Of a stretch of 34,503 bases of DNA, positions 15,978 to 24,253 are shown piece after piece. Positions within the stretch are counted from its first letter, which is position 1, and every line of letters begins with the position of its first letter. The DNA is from Acetobacteraceae bacterium (GTDB lineage: Bacteria; Pseudomonadota; Alphaproteobacteria; Acetobacterales; Acetobacteraceae). The translations under genes and the position numbers were made by a program. The notes beneath the pieces were generated by a model that was not told the DNA's origin, ran no database searches, and worked only from the letters and a program-made list of their open reading frames with translations. The stretch covers positions 1 to 34,503 of the forward strand of contig JANXTL010000035.1 of assembly GCA_025352375.1 (NCBI GenBank), read 5' to 3'.

Positions 15978-16843
15978 TCCGCTGCCTCCGCGAACCCGTC
16001 TTTCCCAATGTGCCCCGCCGCCCGTCGTTCCGCGCAATGATCCGTGTCGGAGCACACAAACAGCCGCCCGCCCCGGTCGTCGATAACGACCTCGTCCAGG
16101 TACGAATCCGTGGCGCCGCACAGCCCACATGGCTCAGACGCGTTGATCGCCCGAAACGGATGATCGTCGAAATCCAACGAGCGGACCGCAGTCCACGGCG
16201 GTATGGCATAAATTCGCTTTTCCCGGCCCGCACCGAACAATTGCAGCGCCGGCATGCGGTCCATCTTCGGGTTATCGAACGCCGGAATGGGGCTGGGCGA
16301 CATCAGATAGCGCTGGTTTACCAGCACCGGGTAGTCGTAGCTGATGGAAATCTGCCCGAAACGAGCGACATCCTCATACAGTTTCACATGCATCAGTCCG
16401 TAATCCGCCAGCCCGTGCATGCGGCGGGTTTCGACGCGGCTGGATTCCAGGCGATACAGTGGTTCTGGTTGCGGCACCTGATAGACAATAATCTGATTGT
16501 CCCTCAGGGTTTTTTCCGGTATGCGATGCCGGGTCTGGATCACCGTCGCATCGGCGGTATGGGTGGTCGTTGCCACATCGGCAGTCCGAGCAAAAAATCG
16601 CCGTATGGATACCGCGTTTGTCGTATCGTCGGCGCCCTGATCGATGACTTTCAGAACATCGTTCGTTCCCAGAATGGACGCGGTCACCTGAATACCGCCC
16701 GTGCCCCAACCGTAGGGCAGCGGCATTTCCCGAGACCCAAACGGCACCTGATGCCCCGGTATCGCTACCGCCTTCAGCAGCGCTCGGCGGATCATCCGTT
16801 TTGTCTGCTCATCGAGATAGGCGAAGTTGTAACCCTCGGTCAT
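15974..16843 (-). CDS. phnJ: PhnJ, carbon-phosphorus lyase (radical SAM)
   Basis: This 289-residue protein is the C-P bond cleaving enzyme. The C-terminal block EPCGLCGATDSYLDEVV holds Cys239 and Cys242, and FVCSDTDHC holds Cys264 and Cys270. These correspond, with an offset of two, to the three [4Fe-4S] ligands and the catalytic cysteine of E. coli PhnJ (241, 244, 266, 272), so all key residues are intact. The N-terminus YNFAYLDEQTKRMIRRALLKA is also classical. It acts in the PhnGHIJ core, releasing the alkane from 5-phosphoribosyl 1-phosphonate. It overlaps phnI and phnK by ATGA on each side. Confidence 0.97.
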   Translation of the reverse strand: MTEGYNFAYLDEQTKRMIRRALLKAVAIPGHQVPFGSREMPLPYGWGTGGIQVTASILGTNDVLKVIDQGADDTTNAVSIRRFFARTADVATTTHTADATVIQTRHRIPEKTLRDNQIIVYQVPQPEPLYRLESSRVETRRMHGLADYGLMHVKLYEDVARFGQISISYDYPVLVNQRYLMSPSPIPAFDNPKMDRMPALQLFGAGREKRIYAIPPWTAVRSLDFDDHPFRAINASEPCGLCGATDSYLDEVVIDDRGGRLFVCSDTDHCAERRAAGHIGKDGFAEAAE

Positions 16844-17898
16844 TCCGCGGCCTCCCGCATGCGGCGGACGTTTTGCAACTCACTCTGAAAATCGACGTAA
16901 TGCGGCAGTTTCAAGTGTTCGGTGAAGCCGGTCGCCTCGATATTGTCGGAGTGGTACAGCACGAACTCGACGTTTTGCGCCGGTGCGGTGAGTTCCTCGC
17001 CTAATTCGGCGGCGCGCATGGCCCGATCCACTAATGCCATCGCCATGGCTTTGCGTTCGGAAAAACCGAAAACCAAGCCATAACCGCGCGTGAACTGAGC
17101 CGGAACCGTTTTGCTGCCTTTGAATTGGTTCACCATCTGGCACTCGGTCACCACGATGTCGCCGATATCGATGGCGAAACCCAACTCCGCCGGTTCGATT
17201 TCGACCGCGACCTCACCCATGCGGATTTCGCCGGCGAAAGGGTGCGACCCGCCGTAGCCGCGCTGGGTGGAATACCCCAATGCCAATAAGAAACCTTCGT
17301 CGCCGCGCGCCAAGGCCTGCAACCGCACATCGCGCCCGGCGGGGAACATCAGGGGTTCGCGGGTCAAATCGCCGGGCACCGCGTCGGACGAAACGTCGGG
17401 CTCCAGCAGTCCTTCTCGCCCCAGAATGTCCGGTACGCGGGGCAATACCGCCCCGTCGGGTTCGGCAACAGGCACTTGTGGCACCGGTCCGCCCGCCGCG
17501 AGTGCGAAGTCCAACAGCCGATGGGTATAATCGTACGTCGGCCCCAGAATTTGGCCGCCCGGCAGATCCTTGAAAATGGCCGATATCCGCCGCTCCGCCC
17601 GCATCGCTGACGTATTGACAGGTAACGAATGGGCGAAACGGGGCAGGGTCGTGCGATAGGCCCGCAGCAGAAACGCCGCCTCGATCAGATCGCCCTGAGA
17701 TTGTTTGATGGCCAGCGCCGCCAAACCCCGATCGTAGCACGAGCCCTCGCCCATCACCCGATCCACCGAACGTCCCAACTGTTCGGCAATCTGATCGATC
17801 GATAATTCAGGAACCGATCGATCCCCCCGGCGTTCTTCCGCCAGCCACGCGTGCGCCGCGTCGATGGCCTTTTCGCCGCCTTTGACGGTGACGTACAT
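16840..17898 (-). CDS. phnI: PhnI, C-P lyase core subunit with nucleosidase activity
   Basis: This 352-residue protein has the PhnI N-terminus MYVTVKGGEKAIDAAHAWLA and the blocks QIAEQLGRSVDRVMGEGSCYD and FGFSERKAMAMALVDRAM. E. coli PhnI has 354 residues. PhnI, with PhnG, PhnH and PhnL, displaces adenine from ATP so that a phosphonate joins the ribose. It overlaps phnJ by ATGA and begins three bases after the phnH stop. No truncation or missing block is apparent. Confidence 0.95.
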   Translation of the reverse strand: MYVTVKGGEKAIDAAHAWLAEERRGDRSVPELSIDQIAEQLGRSVDRVMGEGSCYDRGLAALAIKQSQGDLIEAAFLLRAYRTTLPRFAHSLPVNTSAMRAERRISAIFKDLPGGQILGPTYDYTHRLLDFALAAGGPVPQVPVAEPDGAVLPRVPDILGREGLLEPDVSSDAVPGDLTREPLMFPAGRDVRLQALARGDEGFLLALGYSTQRGYGGSHPFAGEIRMGEVAVEIEPAELGFAIDIGDIVVTECQMVNQFKGSKTVPAQFTRGYGLVFGFSERKAMAMALVDRAMRAAELGEELTAPAQNVEFVLYHSDNIEATGFTEHLKLPHYVDFQSELQNVRRMREAAE

Positions 17899-17901
17899 GA
17901 T

Positions 17902-18474
17902 TCAGGCCTCCTCGACCTGGACGGTGCGGGGCAGTGCCGCCAGCGTATTGCCGGCGCACAGAATAAGGTCGATGCCAGCCGGGAACAGGCCTCGGTTGCG
18001 GCGCCAGATGGCGGGAAAATCGGCCGGCAACCCAAGCGGGGCGATCGTCGCGCTGTCCTTCAACCCCGGTCCACTCAGGCGCAACGGTGCACCGCCGGTC
18101 AGGGACGGTAGCTGCACGACGATGGTGGCGGAGGTTTCCGGACCCTCATGGTTTCCAGCATTAAAGCGCGTGAGGTCGGCGAGGCCGAGCGAGAACGCGA
18201 ACGCGGCATCGCGGGGCATGTCAGCGGAAGGTGCGCCGCAATGGAAGGCGATCCAGGCATTGGCCGCCCCGGCAGCGGGATCCAGCCAAAATGTGGTTTC
18301 GTGATCGATCAGGGTCAGTAGCACGGCCGCGGACGCGACACATAGCGGGGCCGGCGGCGCCACCCCAGCCACAGTCGCGATGCGCCCGGGGCGGGACATC
18401 GCGTCCAGCACCGACCGGAAGCACCGTTGTGCGTCCTGAACGGGGTCGGCGAAACCAGCGGTCAGGCCGATCAT
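17902..18474 (-). CDS. phnH: PhnH, C-P lyase core subunit
   Basis: This 190-residue protein opens GLTAGFADPVQDAQRCFRSV, then has LDAMSRPGRIATV, the typical PhnH N-terminus. The middle has LTLIDHETTFWLDP and the end RNRGLFPAGIDLIL. PhnH is a dimeric core subunit that carries no recognised catalytic motif of its own and is needed for the ATP-ribosyl transfer. E. coli PhnH has 194 residues. It overlaps phnG by four bases (ATGA, 18471-18474). Confidence 0.94.
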   Translation of the reverse strand: MIGLTAGFADPVQDAQRCFRSVLDAMSRPGRIATVAGVAPPAPLCVASAAVLLTLIDHETTFWLDPAAGAANAWIAFHCGAPSADMPRDAAFAFSLGLADLTRFNAGNHEGPETSATIVVQLPSLTGGAPLRLSGPGLKDSATIAPLGLPADFPAIWRRNRGLFPAGIDLILCAGNTLAALPRTVQVEEA

Positions 18475-18962
18475 GTCCGCATATTCCGCATCGCAAAAAA
18501 CCGCACTTTGGTGGCCTCGGCTTTCGCCGCCGTTTGCGCGCGGCGCGCGTGCTCAGCTGCCTCCAGCGGTGCAACCACCAACGGCTCCAACATCCGCGCG
18601 CGGAAAGGATCCTGCATCATCGCATCGACCTGCGCCGCCAACTCCGCCTGCCGCGCGTCGCGTCCGGTCACATAAGCATGCCCCACCAGACCATCGGCGG
18701 AGCGCACCGTGCAGCGAGTGACCGTGACCTCCCCCAAATTGAACGGGGCGCCCGCGCCGCCGGTGCGGCCGCGTGCCATCACCAAACCGTTTTCCGGCCC
18801 GCGCAGCCGCGTGAAAGCCGGGATGTCGCGGTAGTCGGACAAAACCGCCGCGATGGAATCCCCGCTTGCGCGCGCTAAGACGGCCATCCAGCGTTTGCGG
18901 GCGGCGTTTGGATCGGGGAGGAGTGATGCGTCCGGCATTGGGTCCCAAACATGTCTAGACAT
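18471..18962 (-). CDS. phnG: PhnG, C-P lyase core subunit
   Basis: This protein of up to 163 residues matches PhnG over RKRWMAVLARASGDSIAAVL, LGEVTVTRC, VGHAYVTGRDARQAELAA and the C-terminal EATKVRFFAM. E. coli PhnG has 150 residues. It heads the phnGHIJKLM-DUF1045 operon. Two starts are possible: ATG at 18962 and ATG at 18938. Neither has a strong ribosome site. The upstream ATG lies inside the GTCTAGAC palindrome thought to bind PhnF, which favours the downstream start or means the operator extends into the coding sequence. Residues before RKRW are not conserved. Confidence 0.93.
   Translation of the reverse strand: MSRHVWDPMPDASLLPDPNAARKRWMAVLARASGDSIAAVLSDYRDIPAFTRLRGPENGLVMARGRTGGAGAPFNLGEVTVTRCTVRSADGLVGHAYVTGRDARQAELAAQVDAMMQDPFRARMLEPLVVAPLEAAEHARRAQTAAKAEATKVRFFAMRNMRT
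18951..18962. promoter_or_regulatory. predicted PhnF (GntR/HutC) operator
   Basis: ATGTCTAGACAT is a perfect 12-bp palindrome. GntR-family regulators of the HutC/UTRA type, including mycobacterial PhnF, are known to bind TGGT/TGTC-TAGAC-like palindromes of this kind. It lies at the phnG start, next to the divergent phnF gene, where an autoregulated repressor site is expected. A second, imperfect half-site (CTGGACA) follows immediately. That it binds PhnF is inference. Confidence 0.65.
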
Positions 18963-19004
18963 CTGGACAACTACAAGCGCGGCGCCTAAACGTCAATCGC
19001 GCAT

Positions 19005-19121
19005 TAGAGCGTGATCGCCTGAGGTTGACTTCAACCTCGGGCGTGAATCACCCTCTCAAACAAAGGCTTAGACCATGATCCAACGCCGAGATCACATGCA
19101 ACCTCAAACGATCATGGTCTA
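19005..19121 (-). mobile_element. 117-bp MITE-like repeat, copy B
   Basis: This is the inverted partner of 3889-4005: same length, no indels, roughly four substitutions (near 19053-19054 and 19093-19095). Both ends read TA with the imperfect 13-bp terminal inverted repeat. It occupies most of the 192 bases between phnG and phnF, between the predicted operator and the phnF start. It may therefore separate or replace promoter elements, or its hairpins may insulate the two divergent units. No transposase is nearby. Confidence 0.7.
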
Positions 19122-19154
19122 GCGCACTCCGCCGCAGGACAGGATGAAGCCTCC

Positions 19155-19883
19155 GTGAACATCGCACTGCCGGCCACGCCGCGTCAGGACGGGGTCACCC
19201 TCTGGCGGCAGATCGCGGGCACGCTGCAGCGCGGCATTGCCGACGGCACCTACATTCCCGGCGGACGCCTGCCGACCGAGGCGGTATTATCCGCCCAATT
19301 CGGCGTCAACCGCCACACGGTCCGACGAGCGCTTGACGAACTCTCGCGGGAGGGTTTGGTGCGAATCGAGCAGGGGCGCGGCACCTTCGTGGCGGACGAC
19401 GTGCTGGACTATACGGTCGAGCAGCGCACCCGATTTTCCGAATGGATCAGGCGCCACAACAAGGAGCCCTCGGGGGAGGTCCTGCAACTGCGCGAAATCG
19501 CCGCCGATGCGCAAACGGCCGCCGGATTTGGTCTGCGAACCGGCACCAAAATGGTGCTGCTCGAACGGCTCGGCCTCGCGGATGGGCGGCCTGTCAGCCT
19601 GACGCGCCACCATTTCCGCCATCGCGGTATGCTGGCGGCGCTGCACGACCAGCCCAGTATCACCGAGGCACTCAAAGCCGTGGGCATTGCCGACTACTTG
19701 CGCCAGACCACCCGCGTCACCGCCCGCCTGCCGACGCCGACCGAAGCGGAATTGCTTCGGATGCCACGCAACCGGCCGGTCCTGGTCGCCGAAAATATCA
19801 ACGTCGACAGCGCCGGTGCCGTGGTGGAATTTGCCATCGGCTGCTATCCCACGCCGCGCGTTCAAATGGTCTTCGAACCCTGA
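19155..19883 (+). CDS. phnF: PhnF, GntR-family (HutC/UTRA) repressor of phosphonate genes
   Basis: This 242-residue protein has an N-terminal winged helix (about residues 12-80: WRQIAGTLQRGIADGTYIPG, RLPTEAVLSAQFGVNRHTVR, GLVRIEQGRGTFVADD) and a C-terminal UTRA ligand-binding domain (about 95-240). Phosphonate-operon PhnF proteins have this layout and sense phosphate or phosphonate state. It starts with GTG at 19155, with AGGA about 11 bases upstream. The second phnM-like gene follows after 11 bases, so the two are co-transcribed. It is divergent from phnG and probably represses that operon through the palindrome at 18951. Confidence 0.9.
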   Translation: MNIALPATPRQDGVTLWRQIAGTLQRGIADGTYIPGGRLPTEAVLSAQFGVNRHTVRRALDELSREGLVRIEQGRGTFVADDVLDYTVEQRTRFSEWIRRHNKEPSGEVLQLREIAADAQTAAGFGLRTGTKMVLLERLGLADGRPVSLTRHHFRHRGMLAALHDQPSITEALKAVGIADYLRQTTRVTARLPTPTEAELLRMPRNRPVLVAENINVDSAGAVVEFAIGCYPTPRVQMVFEP

Positions 19884-19894
19884 AAGCACCCCTT

Positions 19895-21037
19895 ATGCGG
19901 ACTTTGCGTATCACTGGCGGCGAGATATTGCTGCCCGCCGGCATCGAGCGTGACGGCGATTTTTTGCTCGCGGACGGCCAGATCCAGTCGCTCGGCAGCG
20001 GTTCGGGCGACATGCGCTTCAACGCCTCGGGCCTGTTGGTCTTGCCGGGCATCGTTGACATCCACGGCGACGCGTTCGAGCGGCAGATGCAGCCCCGGCC
20101 TGGCGTCGATTTTCCCGCCGATCTGGCGCTGCGGGACACCGAGGCCCAGCTGCTGAGCAACGGCATCACCACCGCGTTTCACGGCGTGACCCTGTCATGG
20201 GAACCGGGCCTGCGCAGTATGGACGCATGGTCCCGCATGTTAAACGCGCTGGAGGCCGGGAAATGGACCGCCGATATGCGGATTCACCTGCGGTGGGAGG
20301 CGTTCAATCTGGATGCCCTCGACACCGCGCTCGCCGACATCGCGGCCGGTCGGGTGCATCTGTTGGCGTTCAACGACCACACCCCGGCGATCCTGCGCAA
20401 GCTCGAGGACGCGATCGCCGGTGCCAAATATGCCGATCGGGCCGGCATGAAAATGGAAGCGTTCAAAACCCTCGCGACCCGGATTGGATCGTCTTCCGAC
20501 GCGGTGCCGGGGGCGCTGGACCGGATCTCCGCCGCCGCCCGAGCGGCCGGCCTGCCGATGGCGAGCCATGACGATGAATCCCTGGCACGGCGCGACTACT
20601 TCCGCCACCACGGCGCCCGCATTTGCGAATTCCCGATGGCCGAGGAAGTCGGCCAGGCCGCACGCGACGCCGGCGATTACGTGGTGATGGGCAGCCCCAA
20701 CGTGGTGCGGGGACGGTCGCATCTGGGCTGGGCCTCGGCCGCCGTCCTGGCGGAGGCGGGCATCTGCAACGTGTTGTCATCGGATTATTTCTACCCGGCA
20801 ATGGCGCGCGCCGCCCTGATCCTGGCCGGGCGTGGGGTGCTCGATTTACCGCACGCCTGGGCGTTGATCTCCGCCAATCCAGCGGAGGCGACCGGGCTGA
20901 CCGACCGAGGCTCGATCGAGCCCGGCAAACGCGCGGATATCGTGGTGGTCGATCCCGCGACGTCGCGCGCCGTCCTGACCGTCGCGCAAGGGCGTATCGC
21001 GCATATAACGGCCGCCGGGGCGTCCCGGTTGGGTTAA
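19895..21037 (+). CDS. PhnM-like amidohydrolase (second phnM paralogue)
   Basis: This 380-residue amidohydrolase is clearly a PhnM relative. GIVDIHGDAFERQMQPRPG gives His57 and Asp59, where the first PhnM has LHTDNLERQ. Conserved blocks include MASHDDESLARRDYF, CEFPMAEEV, MGSPNVVRGRSHLG and VLSSDYFYPAM. It differs in several places: HLRWEAFN for HLRCEVP, AFNDHTPAILRK for SLMDHSPGEGQ. It may handle another ribosyl-phosphonate triphosphate or a related substrate, or back up phnM (inference). It is transcribed with phnF, 11 bp apart, on the opposite strand to the main operon. The stop TAA overlaps the stop of the convergent solute-binding protein gene (TTAA). Confidence 0.85.
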   Translation: MRTLRITGGEILLPAGIERDGDFLLADGQIQSLGSGSGDMRFNASGLLVLPGIVDIHGDAFERQMQPRPGVDFPADLALRDTEAQLLSNGITTAFHGVTLSWEPGLRSMDAWSRMLNALEAGKWTADMRIHLRWEAFNLDALDTALADIAAGRVHLLAFNDHTPAILRKLEDAIAGAKYADRAGMKMEAFKTLATRIGSSSDAVPGALDRISAAARAAGLPMASHDDESLARRDYFRHHGARICEFPMAEEVGQAARDAGDYVVMGSPNVVRGRSHLGWASAAVLAEAGICNVLSSDYFYPAMARAALILAGRGVLDLPHAWALISANPAEATGLTDRGSIEPGKRADIVVVDPATSRAVLTVAQGRIAHITAAGASRLG

Positions 21038-22626
21038 CGGTCCAGCCAGACGTCCTCCATCCGGTGACCGTTGTAGATGCCGTTGACCATCGCGACGTAG
21101 CCTTTGACATAAGGATGCCAGCACATTCCGGATTTGCTTTGGAACAATACGGGGCGCGCGACATCCTGGGCCAGTTTCAATTCGATGTCCCATACCAGCC
21201 GTTTGCGTTTTTCCGGGTCCGCCTCCTGAGATTGTGCATCGATCAGCGCATCGATCTCGGGCTTGCAGTAGCCGTCGTTATTACTTTCCGATCCGCAGGC
21301 GTAATGCTCGTAGAGTGCCTGATCGGGATCGTCGACGCCGTTGCCGCTGAGGTTGAGGCCGATCGTATAGTCTTTCCGACTGACCTTGGGATACCAGGCG
21401 GTGGTGTCGATCGTTTCCAGCTCCGCGTCGATGTAAATTTCCCTGAGGTGGTCGATCAGCAGCACCGCCGGATCGCGGAAGGCCGCGGTGTCCCGCGCCG
21501 AGACCTTGACGCGCAGCCGGTTGTTCGGACCATACCCCAGCCGCTCCATGATCGCCCGCCCCTCGGCCCGGCTTTTCGCGACGTCGGGATCGTAGCCGGG
21601 GAGTTGCCGCATCAACTCCGGCGGCATGCCCCAGACGCCGCCGGGCGAGGCCAGCAGGGCACCGCCGACCTCGGCCTCCCCCAGCGTCAACGTGTCGATG
21701 ATCGCCTTCCGGTCCAGGGTCAGCGCGACCGCCCGCCGCACATCGGGATTGTCGAAGGGTGGCACCGAACGGTTGAGGATGACGTTACGCTGAACGTTCG
21801 CGGGGACCAGCGGGCAGATCGCATCCGGCGCCTGCCGCTGGGTGTCGCGCAGGATCGGCGGCTGGAAGTAATAGGGGGATGTCATATCGACTTTGCCGGC
21901 CACGAATGCCAGCGATCCCGTCGATTGGTTTTTGATGATGATGTAGTCGATACCGTCCAAATACGGACGCCCCGGCTTCCAGTAGTCGGGATTGCGGACC
22001 ACCCTGATCAGCTCGTTGCGCTTGAATTCGGCGAAGCGGTAAGGACCGGTGCCGATGGGGCTTTGCCGCATCTGCGCCGCCGGGACATGGCAGGGGTAGA
22101 CCGGGGAAAAACCGGCCGCCAGCAGCGTGGGGAACGCCGGCTGCGGGCGCTTCAGTTTGAATGTCGCCCCATACTCGCCGTCGACTGTGATTTCCTCCAG
22201 ATTGCGGTACCAGGCCTTACGCGGATTGAGCCGCAGTTTCTCGGCGGATTTCCCGAGCAGCATGTCCCAGGTGCATTTCACGTCGCGGGCGGTGAACCGC
22301 TTGCCATCGTGCCATCGGACGCCCTCGCGCAGGCGGAACGTCAACCGCGTCCGGCTGTCGTCCCAGGACCAGGACGTGGCGAGGTCAGGCACGATGGAGG
22401 CGGCGCTGGTCTGCGGGATTTTCGGGTCGAAGGTCACGAGGTTGTTGAACACCGCCATCATGGACGATTGCGTCGCGATGGTGACTTCCTCGTGGATCGA
22501 CATGGTGCCGGGGCTGTCGAACAGGTAGACCCGCAAAACGCCGCCATATTTCTCGGCTCGGGGTGAACCTCCCAGCGCCAGGATCAGTGCCAGGGCCAGC
22601 CCGGCCACGCGTCTTTTGGTCGGCAT
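21034..22626 (-). CDS. ABC transporter solute-binding protein, family 5 (peptide/opine/nickel type)
   Basis: This 530-residue protein begins with a Sec signal peptide: basic MPTKRRVAG, hydrophobic LALALILALGG, and a probable cleavage after SPRA at residue 24. The mature protein has the family-5 features RLTFRLREGVRWHDGKRFTA near residue 100 and FKRNELIRVVRNPDYWK near 207. Such proteins bind di- or oligopeptides or other charged ligands in the periplasm. The permease and ATPase genes are not next to it, so it is orphaned here, and it does not resemble the phosphonate-binding PhnD. Its stop codon overlaps that of the second phnM gene. An AGGGAC lies upstream of the ATG. Confidence 0.9.
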   Translation of the reverse strand: MPTKRRVAGLALALILALGGSPRAEKYGGVLRVYLFDSPGTMSIHEEVTIATQSSMMAVFNNLVTFDPKIPQTSAASIVPDLATSWSWDDSRTRLTFRLREGVRWHDGKRFTARDVKCTWDMLLGKSAEKLRLNPRKAWYRNLEEITVDGEYGATFKLKRPQPAFPTLLAAGFSPVYPCHVPAAQMRQSPIGTGPYRFAEFKRNELIRVVRNPDYWKPGRPYLDGIDYIIIKNQSTGSLAFVAGKVDMTSPYYFQPPILRDTQRQAPDAICPLVPANVQRNVILNRSVPPFDNPDVRRAVALTLDRKAIIDTLTLGEAEVGGALLASPGGVWGMPPELMRQLPGYDPDVAKSRAEGRAIMERLGYGPNNRLRVKVSARDTAAFRDPAVLLIDHLREIYIDAELETIDTTAWYPKVSRKDYTIGLNLSGNGVDDPDQALYEHYACGSESNNDGYCKPEIDALIDAQSQEADPEKRKRLVWDIELKLAQDVARPVLFQSKSGMCWHPYVKGYVAMVNGIYNGHRMEDVWLDR

Positions 22627-22694
22627 TTCGGAATGTCCCTCCGAACGGGAGGGTAGGTTGCGGCGTGCGTTCGTGTCCAGGGACGGCCGCTATG

Positions 22695-23855
22695 TTACCG
22701 CCGGCTCGCCAGCAGCGAGGCCAACGACAGCAGAACGACTCCGCCCACAAGGAATGCGCTTCGGCCGCCAGCCTGATGCAGGATCAGCCCGAATACGACC
22801 GGCCCCGCGGTTTGCCCCAAAAAGAAGTGGAACGCGTGCAGCGCCACCGCCGTACCACGCGCGCCCGGCGCGACTTCCGCGACCCTTGTCTGAATCGAGT
22901 TGTGGATCATGAACATGCCGACCCCCAGCCCAACGCCGGCGCCGATGAAGACATGCGCCGTAGGCGCGAACGCGAAACCGGCGAACGACAGCAGACACAA
23001 CGTCCCGCCCAGCAGGACCATACGGTTTTGCCCCATCAGCCTCAGTACCTGCTTGGCGCTCGCCGCATAGATCAGCCCGCCGACGCCGAAGGCCGCCACC
23101 GCCAACCCAGCCTCGGCCGTTGAGCCGATGCCCCGGGCCTGCAACTCCACTGCGAAATAGGGGAAGGAGCCGAACACGAACCCGCCCTCCACGGCGACCG
23201 AGAAATACAGAATGCGCGCCGCGGGCATGCGCATAATGTGCATATAACCGACTGCCGCCGTCACGGGATCGAAACGGCGGCGCGGTTCCGCCGGGAAGCG
23301 CCGGCCGCCGAGCAACAATGTGACGAAACCCGCCGCCGCCATGACGCTGGCGGCCAGCATGACGCCGCGCCATCCGATGTAAGGCTCCAGCAACGCCGCG
23401 GCACTGCCGCCGGCGATCTGGCCGCCGATAGCGCAGGCGACAAGGCGGGATAGCGCGACTTGCCGGCTTTCAGCGGGGGCGGTGTCGGCGACCAGCGCAA
23501 TCGCCAGCGGGTTCACGCCGCCGGCGGCCAAACCCGTGAGGGCGCGCAGGACAGTCAGCGATCCCAAATCCGGGGCGGCGGCGCAGGCCGCCAGCAGGAT
23601 TGTCAGCAGGCCGACCGCGATCAGGATCACCCGGCGTTTGCCCAGCGCATCGCCGACCGGCCCCAGGATGGGCTGGATCAATGCGAAGGGCAGGGCAAAG
23701 GCGCTGGCGAGCAGCGCAGTGCGCGCCGCGGTACCCCCGAGGTCCCGTGCCAGCACGGTCACCAAGGGGTCGGTCAGACGTGTCACCAACGCGCCAGAGA
23801 ATACGGCGAGGGCGAGCAAAGCGATCAGTCGCCCAACAGCCGAATCAGATTTCAT
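22695..23855 (-). CDS. MFS transporter (multidrug-efflux-like)
   Basis: This 386-residue protein has about twelve membrane helices. GDALGKRRVILIAVGLLT contains the MFS motif A (GxxxDxxGRR-like) after helix 2, and the first half has RTALLASAFALPFALIQPILGP. It sits in the inner membrane and probably exports a small molecule. The ATG at 23855 is chosen over a TTG 12 codons upstream because the first helix begins soon after it; neither has a good ribosome site. It lies 68 bp upstream of the solute-binding protein gene on the same strand but the two do not look functionally tied. Confidence 0.85.
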   Translation of the reverse strand: MKSDSAVGRLIALLALAVFSGALVTRLTDPLVTVLARDLGGTAARTALLASAFALPFALIQPILGPVGDALGKRRVILIAVGLLTILLAACAAAPDLGSLTVLRALTGLAAGGVNPLAIALVADTAPAESRQVALSRLVACAIGGQIAGGSAAALLEPYIGWRGVMLAASVMAAAGFVTLLLGGRRFPAEPRRRFDPVTAAVGYMHIMRMPAARILYFSVAVEGGFVFGSFPYFAVELQARGIGSTAEAGLAVAAFGVGGLIYAASAKQVLRLMGQNRMVLLGGTLCLLSFAGFAFAPTAHVFIGAGVGLGVGMFMIHNSIQTRVAEVAPGARGTAVALHAFHFFLGQTAGPVVFGLILHQAGGRSAFLVGGVVLLSLASLLASRR

Positions 23856-23964
23856 GGTGCGGGGTGTGGCGGTAAGAGGCCGGCGGGACAATGCACATCG
23901 GCCCGGGATCGCCCATGCGCCAACGGCGGGGCGATCGACATCCAGCCCAAAATATTGAAATAAC

Positions 23965-24039
23965 TGGCTCGGGCGGTAGGATTCGAACCTACGACCGATC
24001 GGTTAACAGCCGATTGCTCTACCGCTGAGCTACACCCGA
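23965..24039 (-). tRNA. tRNA-Asn (anticodon GTT)
   Basis: On the minus strand there is a full cloverleaf. Acceptor TCGGGTG pairs with CGCCCGA (one G-T). The D arm is GCTCAGCGGTAGAGC. Anticodon stem ATCGG/CCGAT carries the loop CTGTTAA, and the T arm is GTAGG/CCTAC around TTCGAAT. The discriminator is G and CCA is encoded (23965-23967). The anticodon GTT reads asparagine codons. Confidence 0.96.
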
Positions 24040-24158
24040 ACAGACGCGAGGCGGCGGTGTCTCGCGAGGCGGCTTCTTTAGAGGGGGCGGAGGCGGTGGT
24101 CAACCGTCTGTCAAGCACTTCTCACGCCATCGGGCCTATGCTATCGGACCCGCCGCGC

Positions 24159-24244
24159 GGCCGTCTGGCGGAATGGTAGACGCAAGCGACTCAAAATCGC
24201 TCGCTCGAAAGGGCATCCCGGTTCGAGTCCGGGGACGGCCACCA
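24159..24244 (+). tRNA. tRNA-Leu (anticodon CAA)
   Basis: This 86-base class II tRNA has acceptor GGCCGTC/GACGGCC, an anticodon stem AGCGA/TCGCT around CTCAAAA (anticodon CAA, codon TTG) and a long variable arm (CGCTCGAAAGGGC). The T arm is CCCGG/CCGGG around TTCGAGT, the discriminator is A and CCA is encoded. It abuts the 3' end of tssM (24254), a position where tRNA-directed integration could occur, but no duplicate tRNA end is visible in the window. Confidence 0.96.
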
Positions 24245-24253
24245 CGCACCGGA

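Noticed and set aside
19442-19894. Plus-strand frame running through phnF into the second phnM as one 531-residue protein
   Set aside because: The N-terminal part is an out-of-frame reading of phnF; PhnM homology begins at the ATG at 19895.
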